DNA of 64,000 nucleotides from Saccharomonospora viridis DSM 43017 (GTDB lineage: Bacteria; Actinomycetota; Actinomycetes; Mycobacteriales; Pseudonocardiaceae). A program made the position numbers and the translations under genes. The stretch's first letter is position 1. The number at the start of each line of letters is the position of its first letter. The notes beneath the pieces were generated by a model. The model saw only the letters and a program-made list of their open reading frames with translations, was not told the origin of the DNA and searched no databases. The DNA is taken from assembly GCF_000023865.1 (NCBI RefSeq), contig NC_013159.1, positions 2,196,001 through 2,260,000 on the forward strand, given 5' to 3'. This document shows, piece by piece, positions 7,174-15,915 of this stretch.

Positions 7174-8288
7174 CGCTGCTCTCCTTCGACGTGAACACGG
7201 TTGAAGTGCAGACGCTCCATGATCGGGGCGTCGGAGAAACGGAACAGGTCGAACTGCTCCTCGGCCTGCAACGACCACGGCACCCACGAGGGCACCACGA
7301 ACAGGTCACCCTTCTCCAGCGGATGCTCGACACCGTCGAGCACGACCTGGCCGCGGCCTTCGAACACCTGGAACACGCTGGAGCCCACCTCGCGCCGGGC
7401 GGGTGTCGCCGCCCCGGCCCGCAGCCGGTGGAACTCGGCGCGGATCGTCGGCATGACATCGCCACCGGTGGTGGGGTTGATGTAGCGGACGGCGGCGTGT
7501 CCCTGTTCGACGGTGGCGGGCTGGCCCTCGTCCTCCAACAGCAGCTGTTCGGTCAACGCGGCGTCGGTGTGCTCCCACCGGTACGCCCCGATCGGCGAGG
7601 ACACCGTGTTCTGCAGCCCCGACAGCGGGCGCAGCCCGGGGTGGCACCACAGTCGTTCACTACGGGAGTAGTTGGGCGTGGCGTAGTCGGTGACACGGTC
7701 GGCGCCGAATTCGAAGAACCCGACGTCGGTGTAGTAGGAGAACGGGATGTCCAACCCGTCGAGCCACGCCATCGGCTGGTCCGTCTCGTTGTGGTGGCCG
7801 TGGAAGCGCCATCCGGGGGTCAGCAGGAAGTCACCACGGGACATCCGCACGGGGTCACCGTCGACGACCGTCCACACCCCCTCGCCCTCGAGGACGAAAC
7901 GGAACGCGTTCTGCGAGTGCCGATGCTCGGGTGCGGTCTCCTTGGGACCGAGGTACTGGATCGCCGCCCACAGCGTGGGGGTGGCGTACGCGGAGCCGGG
8001 CAGGCCGGGGTTGGCCAACGCGATCGCCCGCCGTTCGCCGCCCCGTCCGACCGGGACGAGGTCTCCCGCCCGCTGCGCCAGCGGATACAACGTGGACCAC
8101 TTCCACACGTGCGCCACGGCCTCGGGCTTGGGGTGCATCGGCATCAGGTCGCCGATCTGCGTCCACAGCGGAATGAGATGGTGGGCGTCGAAGTCCCGGT
8201 ACAGCTGGGTCAACTCGGGGCTGTCGCCCTGGGTCATCTCGTTGGTGACCGAGGCGTGGTCGACGGCCTGGTCCAGTTCGTCCGACAT
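7170..8288 (-). CDS. Gentisate 1,2-dioxygenase
   Basis: A 372-residue bicupin. The ATG at 8288 (MSDELDQAVD) gives a typical length. Features include HVWKWSTLYPL near residue 60, the N-terminal cupin with EHRHSQNAFRFVLEG (His ligands) and GDFLLTPGWRFHGHHNE, and a C-terminal cupin ending near LFVVPSWVPWSL. The enzyme opens the gentisate ring with Fe(II) and O2 to give maleylpyruvate. It follows the hydroxylase gene by 17 bp and overlaps the hydrolase gene by 4 bp. Confidence 0.95.
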   Translation of the reverse strand: MSDELDQAVDHASVTNEMTQGDSPELTQLYRDFDAHHLIPLWTQIGDLMPMHPKPEAVAHVWKWSTLYPLAQRAGDLVPVGRGGERRAIALANPGLPGSAYATPTLWAAIQYLGPKETAPEHRHSQNAFRFVLEGEGVWTVVDGDPVRMSRGDFLLTPGWRFHGHHNETDQPMAWLDGLDIPFSYYTDVGFFEFGADRVTDYATPNYSRSERLWCHPGLRPLSGLQNTVSSPIGAYRWEHTDAALTEQLLLEDEGQPATVEQGHAAVRYINPTTGGDVMPTIRAEFHRLRAGAATPARREVGSSVFQVFEGRGQVVLDGVEHPLEKGDLFVVPSWVPWSLQAEEQFDLFRFSDAPIMERLHFNRVHVEGEQR

Positions 8289-8305
8289 CGTTGTCCCTTC
8301 GGTTC

Positions 8306-9550
8306 TCAGGCGTGCACGGATGAAAAAGCAGCGGTCTCCGGTGTGGTGGCGCGGTCGGGTTCCGACTCCCGCACCGGCCCGTAGAGCCAGTCGACGAGGT
8401 GGTAATCGTGGATGTCGCGGCTGCGGAACACCTCGTCGCGCAACAGCGTCGCGACATAGGTGTCCACATGCCAGATGTCGCCCCACACGCGGGCGGTCGA
8501 CTGCACGCGACCGGCGAACTCCACCCTGGCGCGTTCGTAGTCGCCGAGTGCCGCGGCCAAGCGCTCACCCGGCCACGGGTCGTTCCCGAGCCCGGACAGG
8601 GAGGTGGCCAGCGCGGCGCCGTCGAGCAGGGCCTGCCCCGCTCCCTGGGCCAGGTACTGCAACATCGGGTGCGCGGCGTCGCCGAGCAGGGTGATCCGGC
8701 CTTTCGTCCAGGACGGGATGGGGTCCCTGTCGTACATGGGCCACCGGTTGTTGCGCTGCAGCGACGGGATCGCCACGCGCACCGCCTCGCACATCCGGGA
8801 GTAGGTGCGGTCCAGTTCCTCGGGGGTGCCCCAGTCCTTTTTGCCCTCCAGGTATTCCTGGCTGCGGAAGACCGCCACCTGGTTGTAGAATTCGCCGGCG
8901 CGCACGGGGTACTGCACGAGGTGCAGGCCCGGGCCCATCCAGACGACGACGTCGTCGAGGGAGACCCGGCGGTCGACGGCGTCGAGGGGCACCGCGCCCC
9001 GATAGGCGACGTAACCGGAGCAGACCATGTCGTCGGAGACGATCCGCTTGCGCACCGTCGAGTGCAGACCGTCCGCGCCGACGAGCAACTGGCCGGTGTA
9101 CTCGGCGCCGTTGGCGCATCGCACGATCACGTGGTCACCGCGGTCCTCGACGTCGGTCACCCGGTGATCGGTGTGCAGGGTGACGTTCGGTTCCGCCCGG
9201 GCCGCCTCCAGCAGTGCCTGGAGCAGGTCGCTGCGGTGCAACACGATGTAGGGGCCGCCGTAACGTCGCCGGGCGTCGGCGAGGTCGAGGTGGGTGAGCT
9301 CCTCACCGCTGACGGCGTTACGGAAGACGAGTCGACGCGGCAGGACGGACAACGGGAGGATCTTCTCCAGCACGCCCACCTCGTCGAGCATGCGGGTGAT
9401 GTTGGGAGCGAGCTGCAACCCCGCACCGACCTCGGCGAAGTCGGGCGCGCGTTCGAGGACGCGGACCCGCACCCCCCGGCGGGAGAGCATCAGGGCCGCC
9501 CCCAGCCCACCGATCCCACCTCCAGCGATGATCACCTGTTCCGTGGACAC
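8306..9550 (-). CDS. 3-Hydroxybenzoate 6-hydroxylase-type FAD monooxygenase
   Basis: A 414-residue class A flavoprotein hydroxylase. The GTG at 9550 sits behind a GAGGAGG site and places IIAGGGIGGLGAAL (FAD Rossmann motif) at the N-terminus. Further motifs are RSDLLQAL, LVGADGLHSTVRK (the DG motif) and GRITLLGDAAHPMLQYLAQG (the GD motif). The long C-terminus (WHVDTYVATLLRDEVF) fits 3-hydroxybenzoate 6-hydroxylases. It would make gentisate from 3-hydroxybenzoate. Salicylate 5-hydroxylation is usually done by a different enzyme type. It is the first gene of the operon, divergent from the IclR gene. Confidence 0.88.
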   Translation of the reverse strand: MSTEQVIIAGGGIGGLGAALMLSRRGVRVRVLERAPDFAEVGAGLQLAPNITRMLDEVGVLEKILPLSVLPRRLVFRNAVSGEELTHLDLADARRRYGGPYIVLHRSDLLQALLEAARAEPNVTLHTDHRVTDVEDRGDHVIVRCANGAEYTGQLLVGADGLHSTVRKRIVSDDMVCSGYVAYRGAVPLDAVDRRVSLDDVVVWMGPGLHLVQYPVRAGEFYNQVAVFRSQEYLEGKKDWGTPEELDRTYSRMCEAVRVAIPSLQRNNRWPMYDRDPIPSWTKGRITLLGDAAHPMLQYLAQGAGQALLDGAALATSLSGLGNDPWPGERLAAALGDYERARVEFAGRVQSTARVWGDIWHVDTYVATLLRDEVFRSRDIHDYHLVDWLYGPVRESEPDRATTPETAAFSSVHA

Positions 9551-9621
9551 ATGGCCTCCTCCTCGAAGCGGACAGCAGCCGCGGTCGTCTCCGGTCACAC
9601 AGGCCCTGACGATTGCTGAAG

Positions 9622-9651
9622 ACAGTAAGGATGATGTTCCGGAGAATGCAA
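9622..9651 (-). promoter_or_regulatory. Candidate promoter of the gentisate operon
   Basis: On the minus strand TTGCAT (9651-9646) and TACTGT (9627-9622) are spaced by 18 bp, about 70 bp ahead of the hydroxylase start. This is a by-eye sigma70-like match only. Confidence 0.4.
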
Positions 9652-9657
9652 AGGCGT

Positions 9658-9676
9658 TGTACAGTTTTTCTGTGCA
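9658..9676. promoter_or_regulatory. Inverted repeat, candidate IclR-family operator
   Basis: TGTACAG-TTTTT-CTGTGCA is a 7+5+7 inverted repeat with one mismatch. It lies in the divergent region between the gentisate operon and the IclR gene, next to the putative -35 element of the operon. It overlaps the proposed GTG of the regulator, which would allow autoregulation if that start is right. Confidence 0.45.
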
Positions 9677-10448
9677 GCGGAATAATGACCCTTATCGGAT
9701 CGAAGCGGTGGACCGGGCGCTGACCTTGGTGACCCTGCTGGCCGAACGGGGAAGCCTGAGCGTGACCGAGGCAGGCCGCGAGCTGGGGGTGGCGCCCTCG
9801 ACCGCGCATCGCCTGCTCTCCACCCTGTGCCACCGACAATTCGCCGTACAGGGCGACAAACGGCTCTACCGTCCCGGCCCCGCGCTCCTCGCCCTGGCGA
9901 AGGCCGGAGGCCCTCCGTTGGCCGACCGGATCCGCCCCTACCTCCAGCGGTTGTACGACCTCGTGGGCGAGACGGTGCATCTCATGGTGCGGACCGGCGC
10001 CGAGATCCGGTTCGTCGACGGCATCGAAAGCCGTCACCCCCTACGCGTCGGCCTGCGCACCGGGGCCCGGATGCCCGCGTACTGCACCTCGGGCGGCAAG
10101 GCCATGCTCGCCGATCTCGAGCCGAGCGAGATCGACGCCCTCCATGCCGGAGGACTACCGCCGTGGCCGGGCGAGAAGATCCACAACCTCTCCGCCTTGC
10201 ACGAGACGCTCGAGGCCGTGCGACGCAACCGTCTCGGGGTCAACCACGAGGAGAGCGAACCCGGGGTCACCGCGATCGGGGCGTCGATCGGGTGGATCGA
10301 CGGGCAGCACGCCGCCCTCACCACTGTCCTGCCCACGGTGCGGCTGGCCACCGTCGACCTCGAGACCGTCACGACCCACCTGTTGCAGGTGTGCGCCGAC
10401 GTCCGACAGGCCTTCGGGGACAACCGCGACACGAAAACAGCGCGCTAG
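9672..10448 (+). CDS. IclR-family transcriptional regulator
   Basis: About 258 residues from the GTG at 9672. The start is uncertain: the frame stays open upstream but has no ATG or good ribosome site close by. The winged HTH is at about residues 8-65 (IEAVDRALTLVTLLAERG, SVTEAGRELGVAPSTAHRLL), followed by the IclR effector domain (LYDLVGETVHLMVRTG, AYCTSGGKAMLADL, GVTAIGASI). It is divergent from the gentisate operon and most likely controls it in response to gentisate or 3-hydroxybenzoate. That assignment is inferred from position. Confidence 0.9.
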   Translation: MQRNNDPYRIEAVDRALTLVTLLAERGSLSVTEAGRELGVAPSTAHRLLSTLCHRQFAVQGDKRLYRPGPALLALAKAGGPPLADRIRPYLQRLYDLVGETVHLMVRTGAEIRFVDGIESRHPLRVGLRTGARMPAYCTSGGKAMLADLEPSEIDALHAGGLPPWPGEKIHNLSALHETLEAVRRNRLGVNHEESEPGVTAIGASIGWIDGQHAALTTVLPTVRLATVDLETVTTHLLQVCADVRQAFGDNRDTKTAR

Positions 10449-10767
10449 GCGATGCTTTCCCCGAAACCGGACGAGCCCGACACCTCAATCCCAAGGCGGC
10501 GTCGAGAACGGGGAACGATTTCCCTGAAACGATTTCCCGAACACCGAACAGCAGATCACGATCACATCACGACGTGATCGTGTGACCGTGGGTCATCTGT
10601 TGCCAAGAACACGCCTGACCTGCCCGAAAACACCCGATCCCTGTGATCGCCATCATTGCCCCTCGACACCTCTGATCAGCAGGATGGGCGCGGCCCTTCG
10701 CGTGTTCACCCCCGACGAAGATCATCCCCGCCCCGAATTCGGTGCACCTTTCCACAGGTGATCGTTG
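10449..10767. other. Intergenic region with a 26-bp palindrome
   Basis: No gene was found here. The notable element is CACGATCACATC-AC-GACGTGATCGTG at 10557-10582, a 12-bp inverted repeat with one mismatch and a 2-nt centre. With so short a loop and no T run it looks more like an operator than a terminator. It lies about 190 bp ahead of the DUF3040 gene and 110 bp past the IclR gene. Confidence 0.55.
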
Positions 10768-11112
10768 ATGTCCTTGAGCAACAAAGAACTGCATACCTTA
10801 AACGAGATCGAACAGAATCTGCGCGCGGACGACCCGAGACTGGACCGCTCCTTGCGTACCATGATGTCGCCCGAGGACACGACGTCGATGTATTTGACGT
10901 TGTCGATCCTCGGCGTGTTCGTCCTCGGTATCGCACTGCTGGTCGCAGGCTGGGTGCTCACCGGCCTGACCGTCATGATCGGCGGGACCCTCTGGTCGCT
11001 TCGTTGGGCGTCCCGGCGGTACTACCACCCCGCGTGCCACCACCTCGTCCCGGTGGACGCCGACCGGTGCCCGCGCTGCACCGCCGAGTCCTCCGGAACC
11101 TCCGGACGCTGA
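10768..11112 (+). CDS. DUF3040 membrane protein
   Basis: A 114-residue protein whose N-terminus (MSLSNKELHTLNEIEQNL, then ADDPRL) matches DUF3040, a small actinobacterial membrane family. Two closely spaced hydrophobic segments (about residues 42-60 and 62-80) form a hairpin. The C-terminus after the membrane part has CHHLVPVDADRCPRC, a possible zinc knuckle, which is an addition to the basic family. The function is unknown. Confidence 0.85.
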   Translation: MSLSNKELHTLNEIEQNLRADDPRLDRSLRTMMSPEDTTSMYLTLSILGVFVLGIALLVAGWVLTGLTVMIGGTLWSLRWASRRYYHPACHHLVPVDADRCPRCTAESSGTSGR

Positions 11113-11377
11113 TCCCTTCGGACGCGGTGGCCACAACGGGTGCGGACCAGGCGAGTCGTGCTCCCGGCCTGAAGCGGTCCCGGATATGTCCGATCCGGCC
11201 GGCCCCCGACCGGCCGTGTCGACGTCACCGGCTCAGCGGCCCGCCCGGCCCGAGCAACGCCGGGCGGGCCGCCGACCACACCCGAGGGTCCGACCGCCGC
11301 TTGCCACCCGTTCGTTCCCACCCCGGTCCCCACGCGAACGATGCCCGGACGGACCCGCGGCGGTAGATTCCCAAGGC

Positions 11378-11791
11378 ATGACGACATCACATTCCGTGCG
11401 CGTCGAACGGGTCGCGGAAGGCCGCTACCTCGCCCACAACGACAGCGGTGCCAGCATCCCGATCGGGGGTGAGAGCGCGTTCAGCCCGGTCGAGCTCCTG
11501 TTGGCCGCGATCGGCGGCTGCACCGCCGTCGACACCGACGTCGCCACCAGCCGCCGAGCCGAACCGACGTCGTTCGTCGTCACGGTCAGCGGCGACAAGG
11601 TGTCGGACGAGGAGACCGGCAACCGCATGAAGAACCTCACCGTCACCTTCTCCGTGGAGTTCCCCGAAGGCGAGCAAGGGGATCAGGCCCGCGCCATACT
11701 CCCCCGCACCGTCGCCCTCTCCCACAACAAGTTGTGCACGGTCAGCCGCACCGTCGAGCTCGGCACCCCGGTCCGCACGATCATCGAGTGA
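11378..11791 (+). CDS. OsmC family protein
   Basis: A 137-residue OsmC/Ohr-like protein. The two expected reactive cysteines are present in IGGCTAVD (about residue 48) and HNKLCTVSRTVE near the C-terminus, and SPVELLLAAIGGC is the family core. Members reduce organic hydroperoxides with a Cys pair, though some OsmC proteins have no proven activity. The ATG at 11378 was chosen because the upstream part of the frame is low-complexity. It converges on the amino acid permease gene with an 18-bp gap. Confidence 0.9.
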   Translation: MTTSHSVRVERVAEGRYLAHNDSGASIPIGGESAFSPVELLLAAIGGCTAVDTDVATSRRAEPTSFVVTVSGDKVSDEETGNRMKNLTVTFSVEFPEGEQGDQARAILPRTVALSHNKLCTVSRTVELGTPVRTIIE

Positions 11792-11809
11792 GCCCCGACC
11801 TCGGCCACA

Positions 11810-13276
11810 TCAGACGGGAGTGACGTCCGGCAGGCCCTCACGTGCCACGCGCCGCTTCACGAACTCGTAGGTCGCCAGGTGGACCGCGACCAGTGACATG
11901 GTCACCACCAGGCTGTAGAACCCGGTGTCCCCACTGAAGTCGAACAGCAGCGACACGACCAGCACGCCCAGCAGCGCCAGGCAGCACCAGTTGGTGTACG
12001 GCGTTCCGGGCATCCGGAAGGACACGGGGGCGATGGCGCCGGACCGGACCTGGGCGCTGAAGCGCAGGTGGGACACGAAGATCGAGATCCAGCTGAGGAG
12101 GATGCACACCGAGGCCGAGCCGAGCGCGAGGGAGAAGATCGACCCGGCGTCGGCGAACAGGATCAGCACCGCTCCGGCGAGGTAGAGGACCCCGACGAAC
12201 CACAAGGCCCCGACGGGGACCCCCTGGCCCGACATCCGCACCGTCCACTTCGGCGCCGAACCGTGCGCGGCCAGATTGCGCAGCAAGCGCACCGTCGCGT
12301 ACAGCGCGGCGTTCACCCCGGACAGCGAGGCGCTGAGCACGACGACGTTCATGATGCCGCCGAGATACGGCACGTTCAGGCTCGCCAGCGCGGTGACGAA
12401 AGGCGACTCACCGCCGCTGTAGCGCTCGGTGGGCAACAGCATCGCCAGCACGAGGACCGAACCGATGTAGAACAGGCCCAACCGCAGCACGACCCCGCGC
12501 ACCGCCTTCGGCAGGGCCACCGCGGCGTCCTTCGCCTCACCGGCCGCCGTCGCGGTGACCTCCACGGCGGAGAAGGAGAACACCACGACCTGCATCACCA
12601 CGATCGCCGGCAGGATCCCGTGCGGCAGGAAACCGCCCGACCAGAGGTTGGTCACGCTGGCCTCGGTCTCCCAGCCGAAGGGGCCGCCGAGGAACACCAC
12701 CAGCAGTCCCGTGACCAAAAACAGCACGATCGCGATCACCTTGACGGCGGCCGCGACACTCTCGATCAGCCCGAACGCCCGCACCGTGAGGATGTTCGAC
12801 CCGAAGACCAGACACAACGCCACCAGCGCGGAGAGCCATTCCGGCGCGTTCGGGAACCAGTACGCGGTGTACACGCCGACGGCGGAGATCTCGGCGATGC
12901 CGACCAGGATGGCGACGGTGACGTAGAGCCAGCCGGTCAGGTGGGCGAACCGGGGGCCGACGAACTCCCGTGCGTAGGAGACGAAGGCCCCGGTGGTCGG
13001 CCGGTAGACGGACATCTCGCCGAGTGCCCGCATCAGCAGGTACACCAGCACGCCGACGACCGCGTAGGACAGCACGAGTCCGGGGCCGACGGAGTGCAGC
13101 TGATCCCCGAGGCCGAGGAAGAGACCGACACCGACGGCTCCCCCGATGGCGATCATCTGCATCTGCAGACTCGACAGGCTCTGTCGGTAGCCGATGTCGC
13201 CGCGTTCGACGTAGGGGGCCGTCGTGGAGTCCGCCGGTGGGCTGTCGGGCGACCCGGATTCGCTGCCTACGGACAT
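11810..13276 (-). CDS. Amino acid permease (APC superfamily)
   Basis: A 488-residue transporter with 12 predicted membrane segments. The ATG at 13276 follows a GGAAGGAG site. The AAT-type signature is clear: GYRQSLSSLQMQMIAIGGAVGVG split over residues 26-48, then GPGLVLSYAVVGVLVYLLMR and GEMSVYRPTTGAFVSYA. It resembles the AroP/GabP/AnsP branch, so it probably imports an amino acid by proton symport; the substrate cannot be told. It is transcribed alone, with about 370 bp of gene-free sequence upstream. Confidence 0.92.
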   Translation of the reverse strand: MSVGSESGSPDSPPADSTTAPYVERGDIGYRQSLSSLQMQMIAIGGAVGVGLFLGLGDQLHSVGPGLVLSYAVVGVLVYLLMRALGEMSVYRPTTGAFVSYAREFVGPRFAHLTGWLYVTVAILVGIAEISAVGVYTAYWFPNAPEWLSALVALCLVFGSNILTVRAFGLIESVAAAVKVIAIVLFLVTGLLVVFLGGPFGWETEASVTNLWSGGFLPHGILPAIVVMQVVVFSFSAVEVTATAAGEAKDAAVALPKAVRGVVLRLGLFYIGSVLVLAMLLPTERYSGGESPFVTALASLNVPYLGGIMNVVVLSASLSGVNAALYATVRLLRNLAAHGSAPKWTVRMSGQGVPVGALWFVGVLYLAGAVLILFADAGSIFSLALGSASVCILLSWISIFVSHLRFSAQVRSGAIAPVSFRMPGTPYTNWCCLALLGVLVVSLLFDFSGDTGFYSLVVTMSLVAVHLATYEFVKRRVAREGLPDVTPV

Positions 13277-13650
13277 GGCGCACTCCTTCCCCGCCCGGGT
13301 CCCGGGCATACGGCTGACCGACTCGCACCGCGATCGGCCAGGTCGACTCAGGCGGCGCGAACGTTCGGTCGGCACACGCACACCGCCACCGCGCGAGGAT
13401 GATACGGAAAGAGTGATCATGCTTCGACGTGGGCTCGCCTTCCCGGCGACGCCCACCGCACGGTGTCTCAAGCCTTCCGTCCACGGTCACCACCGCAGCA
13501 CGGTGACCGACGATGGACGAAGCCCGTCGCCGCTTCGCGCCTCCACCGGTCACCGACCGTGAAGCGCCGTGTCCGTAACAGCATCCCCTCGTCGTCGTCC
13601 AGAGCGTTGTGACGTCGCAGGCAGCTCGGGACGAGAGCTTCACCGACCAC
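13277..13650. other. Divergent intergenic region between permease and siderophore entA
   Basis: No gene was found. It must hold the permease promoter on the minus strand. Its right end runs into the iron box at 13651. Confidence 0.5.
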
Positions 13651-13669
13651 CAAGGCTAGGCTAACCTAA
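13651..13669 (+). promoter_or_regulatory. Iron box upstream of entA
   Basis: CAAGGCTAGGCTAACCTAA matches the IdeR/DmdR consensus TTAGGTTAGGCTAACCTAA at 16 of 19 positions. It lies 39 bp before the EntA-like start, so this gene should be repressed by iron-loaded IdeR/DmdR. Confidence 0.85.
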
Positions 13670-13707
13670 TCCCGTCGAAGCGGTGTTGCTCAACGCGGGG
13701 AGGGCGG

Positions 13708-14475
13708 ATGCGGGACGACGGGATCGCGGGCGCGACGGCCATCGTCACCGGTGCGGGACGGGGCATCGGTCTGGCCGTGGCACGGGAATTGCACGCCCGG
13801 GGCGCGACCGTCGCCGCGCTGGACCGCTCCACCGACGAGCTCGCCTCCCACATCGACCAGCCGCGGTTCACCGCGATCACCGCTGACGTCACCGACCCGG
13901 ACCGGGTCCACGAGGTGGTGTCGCAGGTGGAACACGACCTCGGCCCGATCGACATCCTGGTCAACGTCGCCGGGGTCCTCCATCCCGGCGACGTGGTGGA
14001 CTACTCCGATGAGGACTGGGAGCACACCTTCGCCGTGAACACCACCGCGGTGTTCACCGTCTCCCGAGCCGTGACCCGCCTGATGATCCCCCGCCGTCGC
14101 GGGGTCGTCATCACCGTGTCCTCCAACGCGGCCGGCGTGCCGCGCCGGGGGATGGCCGCCTACGCCGCGTCCAAGGCCGCCGCCACCATGTTCACCAAGT
14201 GCCTCGGTTTGGAACTGGCCGAGTACGGGATCCGTTGCAACGTGGTCGCCCCCGGCTCCACCGACACCCCGATGCAGCGCAAACTCTGGAACACCGGTGG
14301 AGCCGACGCGGTGATCCGCGGTGATCTGGACGACTTCCGGACGGGCATCCCGCTGGGCAGGATCGCCGAGCCCGAGGACATCGCGGCGGCCGTGGTCTTT
14401 TTGGCCTCCGACCAGGCCCGGCACATCACGATGCACGACCTCTACGTCGACGGCGGCGCGACACTGCGGGCCTAG
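13708..14475 (+). CDS. entA: 2,3-Dihydro-2,3-dihydroxybenzoate dehydrogenase (EntA/DhbA-like)
   Basis: A 255-residue short-chain dehydrogenase: cofactor motif [12 protein letters not shown] (about 14-25), NVAGVL, the catalytic Ser in ITVSSNAAG and Y-x-x-x-K in [11 protein letters not shown]. The C-terminal [12 protein letters not shown] resembles DhbA/EntA. It oxidises 2,3-dihydro-2,3-dihydroxybenzoate to 2,3-dihydroxybenzoate with NAD+. The ATG at 13708 is preceded by GGGGAGG. The gene is separate from the entCEB operon but has its own iron box, and its partners at 31756-35281 leave exactly this step missing, which supports the call. Confidence 0.88.
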   Translation: MRDDGIAGATAIVTGAGRGIGLAVARELHARGATVAALDRSTDELASHIDQPRFTAITADVTDPDRVHEVVSQVEHDLGPIDILVNVAGVLHPGDVVDYSDEDWEHTFAVNTTAVFTVSRAVTRLMIPRRRGVVITVSSNAAGVPRRGMAAYAASKAAATMFTKCLGLELAEYGIRCNVVAPGSTDTPMQRKLWNTGGADAVIRGDLDDFRTGIPLGRIAEPEDIAAAVVFLASDQARHITMHDLYVDGGATLRA

Positions 14476-14476
14476 C

Positions 14477-15898
14477 TCACGAGGACCTCGCCCGTTCGAC
14501 CCGCCTCGGCAGTCTCACCGCCCACAGCGCCGCGACCACGCACAGTCCGAGCACCCACCAGAAACACCCGGCGAACGCGGAGGTCACGTCGACCCCCTCG
14601 GCCGACAACCGGGTCTGCAACACCACCGCGAGCACGGCGGTGCCCAGCGAACCACCGACGTAGTGCATGAGGTTGAGCGCGCTGGAGGCACGAGCGGTCT
14701 GTGTGGCCTCGATCCGGCTGTACACGATGTTCATCGTCGGCGCCCCGATCAACGCCGAGCCCATCCCCCGCACCAGCAGTGCGACGGCGATGACCCCGTC
14801 GCCGAGGTCGGGCAGTTGGGTGAACGGCACGGTGCCGATCGCGATCAACGCCATACCGGTGAGCACCAGCGTCCGAGGGGCGAACTGGCCGATGATGCGA
14901 CTCACCACCAAGGCCCCCACGGCTGCCCCCACCCCCTGGGGGGCCAGCAGCAGCCCGGCCTCCCATGCCGACAGTCCGCGCCCGGCCTGCAGGAACAACG
15001 GCAACAGGAACATGGTGCCGAACACCGACGCGGCGACCGCCAACAACGCGGTGGCCGCCGCGCCGAACGGAGGCCGCGTGAACAACCGGACGTCGAGCAA
15101 CGCCGGACGTCGGGACCGCATGCCGTGCACCCCGAAGGCCACCAGCATGCCCACCCCCACGGCTAAGGCGACGATCGCGACGTCGAATGTGCCGCCTTGG
15201 CCGGTGTCCGCGAGTTCCGTCAGGCCGAACACCAGCACGGCCAACCCGGGTGGCAGCAGCATCGCCCCCCGGACGTCGAACGGTGCGCTCCGGTCGGTGG
15301 GGGCGACGACGGGCACGTAACGCCACGCGAGCACCATCGCGACCAGACCGATCGGGATGTTCACGAGGAACAACCACGGCCACTCGGCCACCGACAGGAT
15401 CGACCCGCCGATCAGCGGCCCCAGCACCGGGGACAACAGGGGAACCACCGACACCACGCTGATGATCCGACCGATCCGTTCCGGTCCGGCCACGCGTGCG
15501 AGCAGCGCCTGCCCCGTCGGGGGCAACAGCCCCCCACCCAGGCCCTGCAGCACGCGGAACACCACCAGGCTGGGGACCGACCACGCCACAGCGCAGGCCA
15601 CGGACCCCAGCAGGAACACCGCCACGGCCGTCAGCCAGGTGCGACGGCCGCCGAACCGATCCGCCAACCACCCCGACATCGGCATCACGGTGACGATCGC
15701 CAGCAGATACGCCGTCGTCACCCACTGGATGTCGGCGACCGAGGCATCGAACTCCTCGACGAGGGTGTCGATACCGACAGCGACGATCGTGGCGTCCAAC
15801 GACGCCATGAAGGTGCCGAGCACCAGGATGAACGCCACTCCCAGCAACGGTGCGCCGGTCCGCTCCAGGGTGCCGCCACCCCGCACACCGCTACTCAT
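14477..15898 (-). CDS. MFS transporter, DHA2/EmrB type, probable siderophore exporter
   Basis: A 473-residue drug:H+ antiporter-2 protein with about 14 membrane segments. The signatures LDATIVAVGIDTL (segment 1), WVTTAYLLAIVTVMPMSGWLADRFGGRR and GxxGP-like SPVLGPLIGG are present. The ATG at 15898 follows GGTGAG and lies 17 bp after the NRPS stop, so the two genes are one transcription unit. That makes export of the siderophore its likely role. It converges on entA with a 1-bp gap. Confidence 0.88.
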   Translation of the reverse strand: MSSGVRGGGTLERTGAPLLGVAFILVLGTFMASLDATIVAVGIDTLVEEFDASVADIQWVTTAYLLAIVTVMPMSGWLADRFGGRRTWLTAVAVFLLGSVACAVAWSVPSLVVFRVLQGLGGGLLPPTGQALLARVAGPERIGRIISVVSVVPLLSPVLGPLIGGSILSVAEWPWLFLVNIPIGLVAMVLAWRYVPVVAPTDRSAPFDVRGAMLLPPGLAVLVFGLTELADTGQGGTFDVAIVALAVGVGMLVAFGVHGMRSRRPALLDVRLFTRPPFGAAATALLAVAASVFGTMFLLPLFLQAGRGLSAWEAGLLLAPQGVGAAVGALVVSRIIGQFAPRTLVLTGMALIAIGTVPFTQLPDLGDGVIAVALLVRGMGSALIGAPTMNIVYSRIEATQTARASSALNLMHYVGGSLGTAVLAVVLQTRLSAEGVDVTSAFAGCFWWVLGLCVVAALWAVRLPRRVERARSS

Positions 15899-15915
15899 CA
15901 CTGCTCACCAACTGT

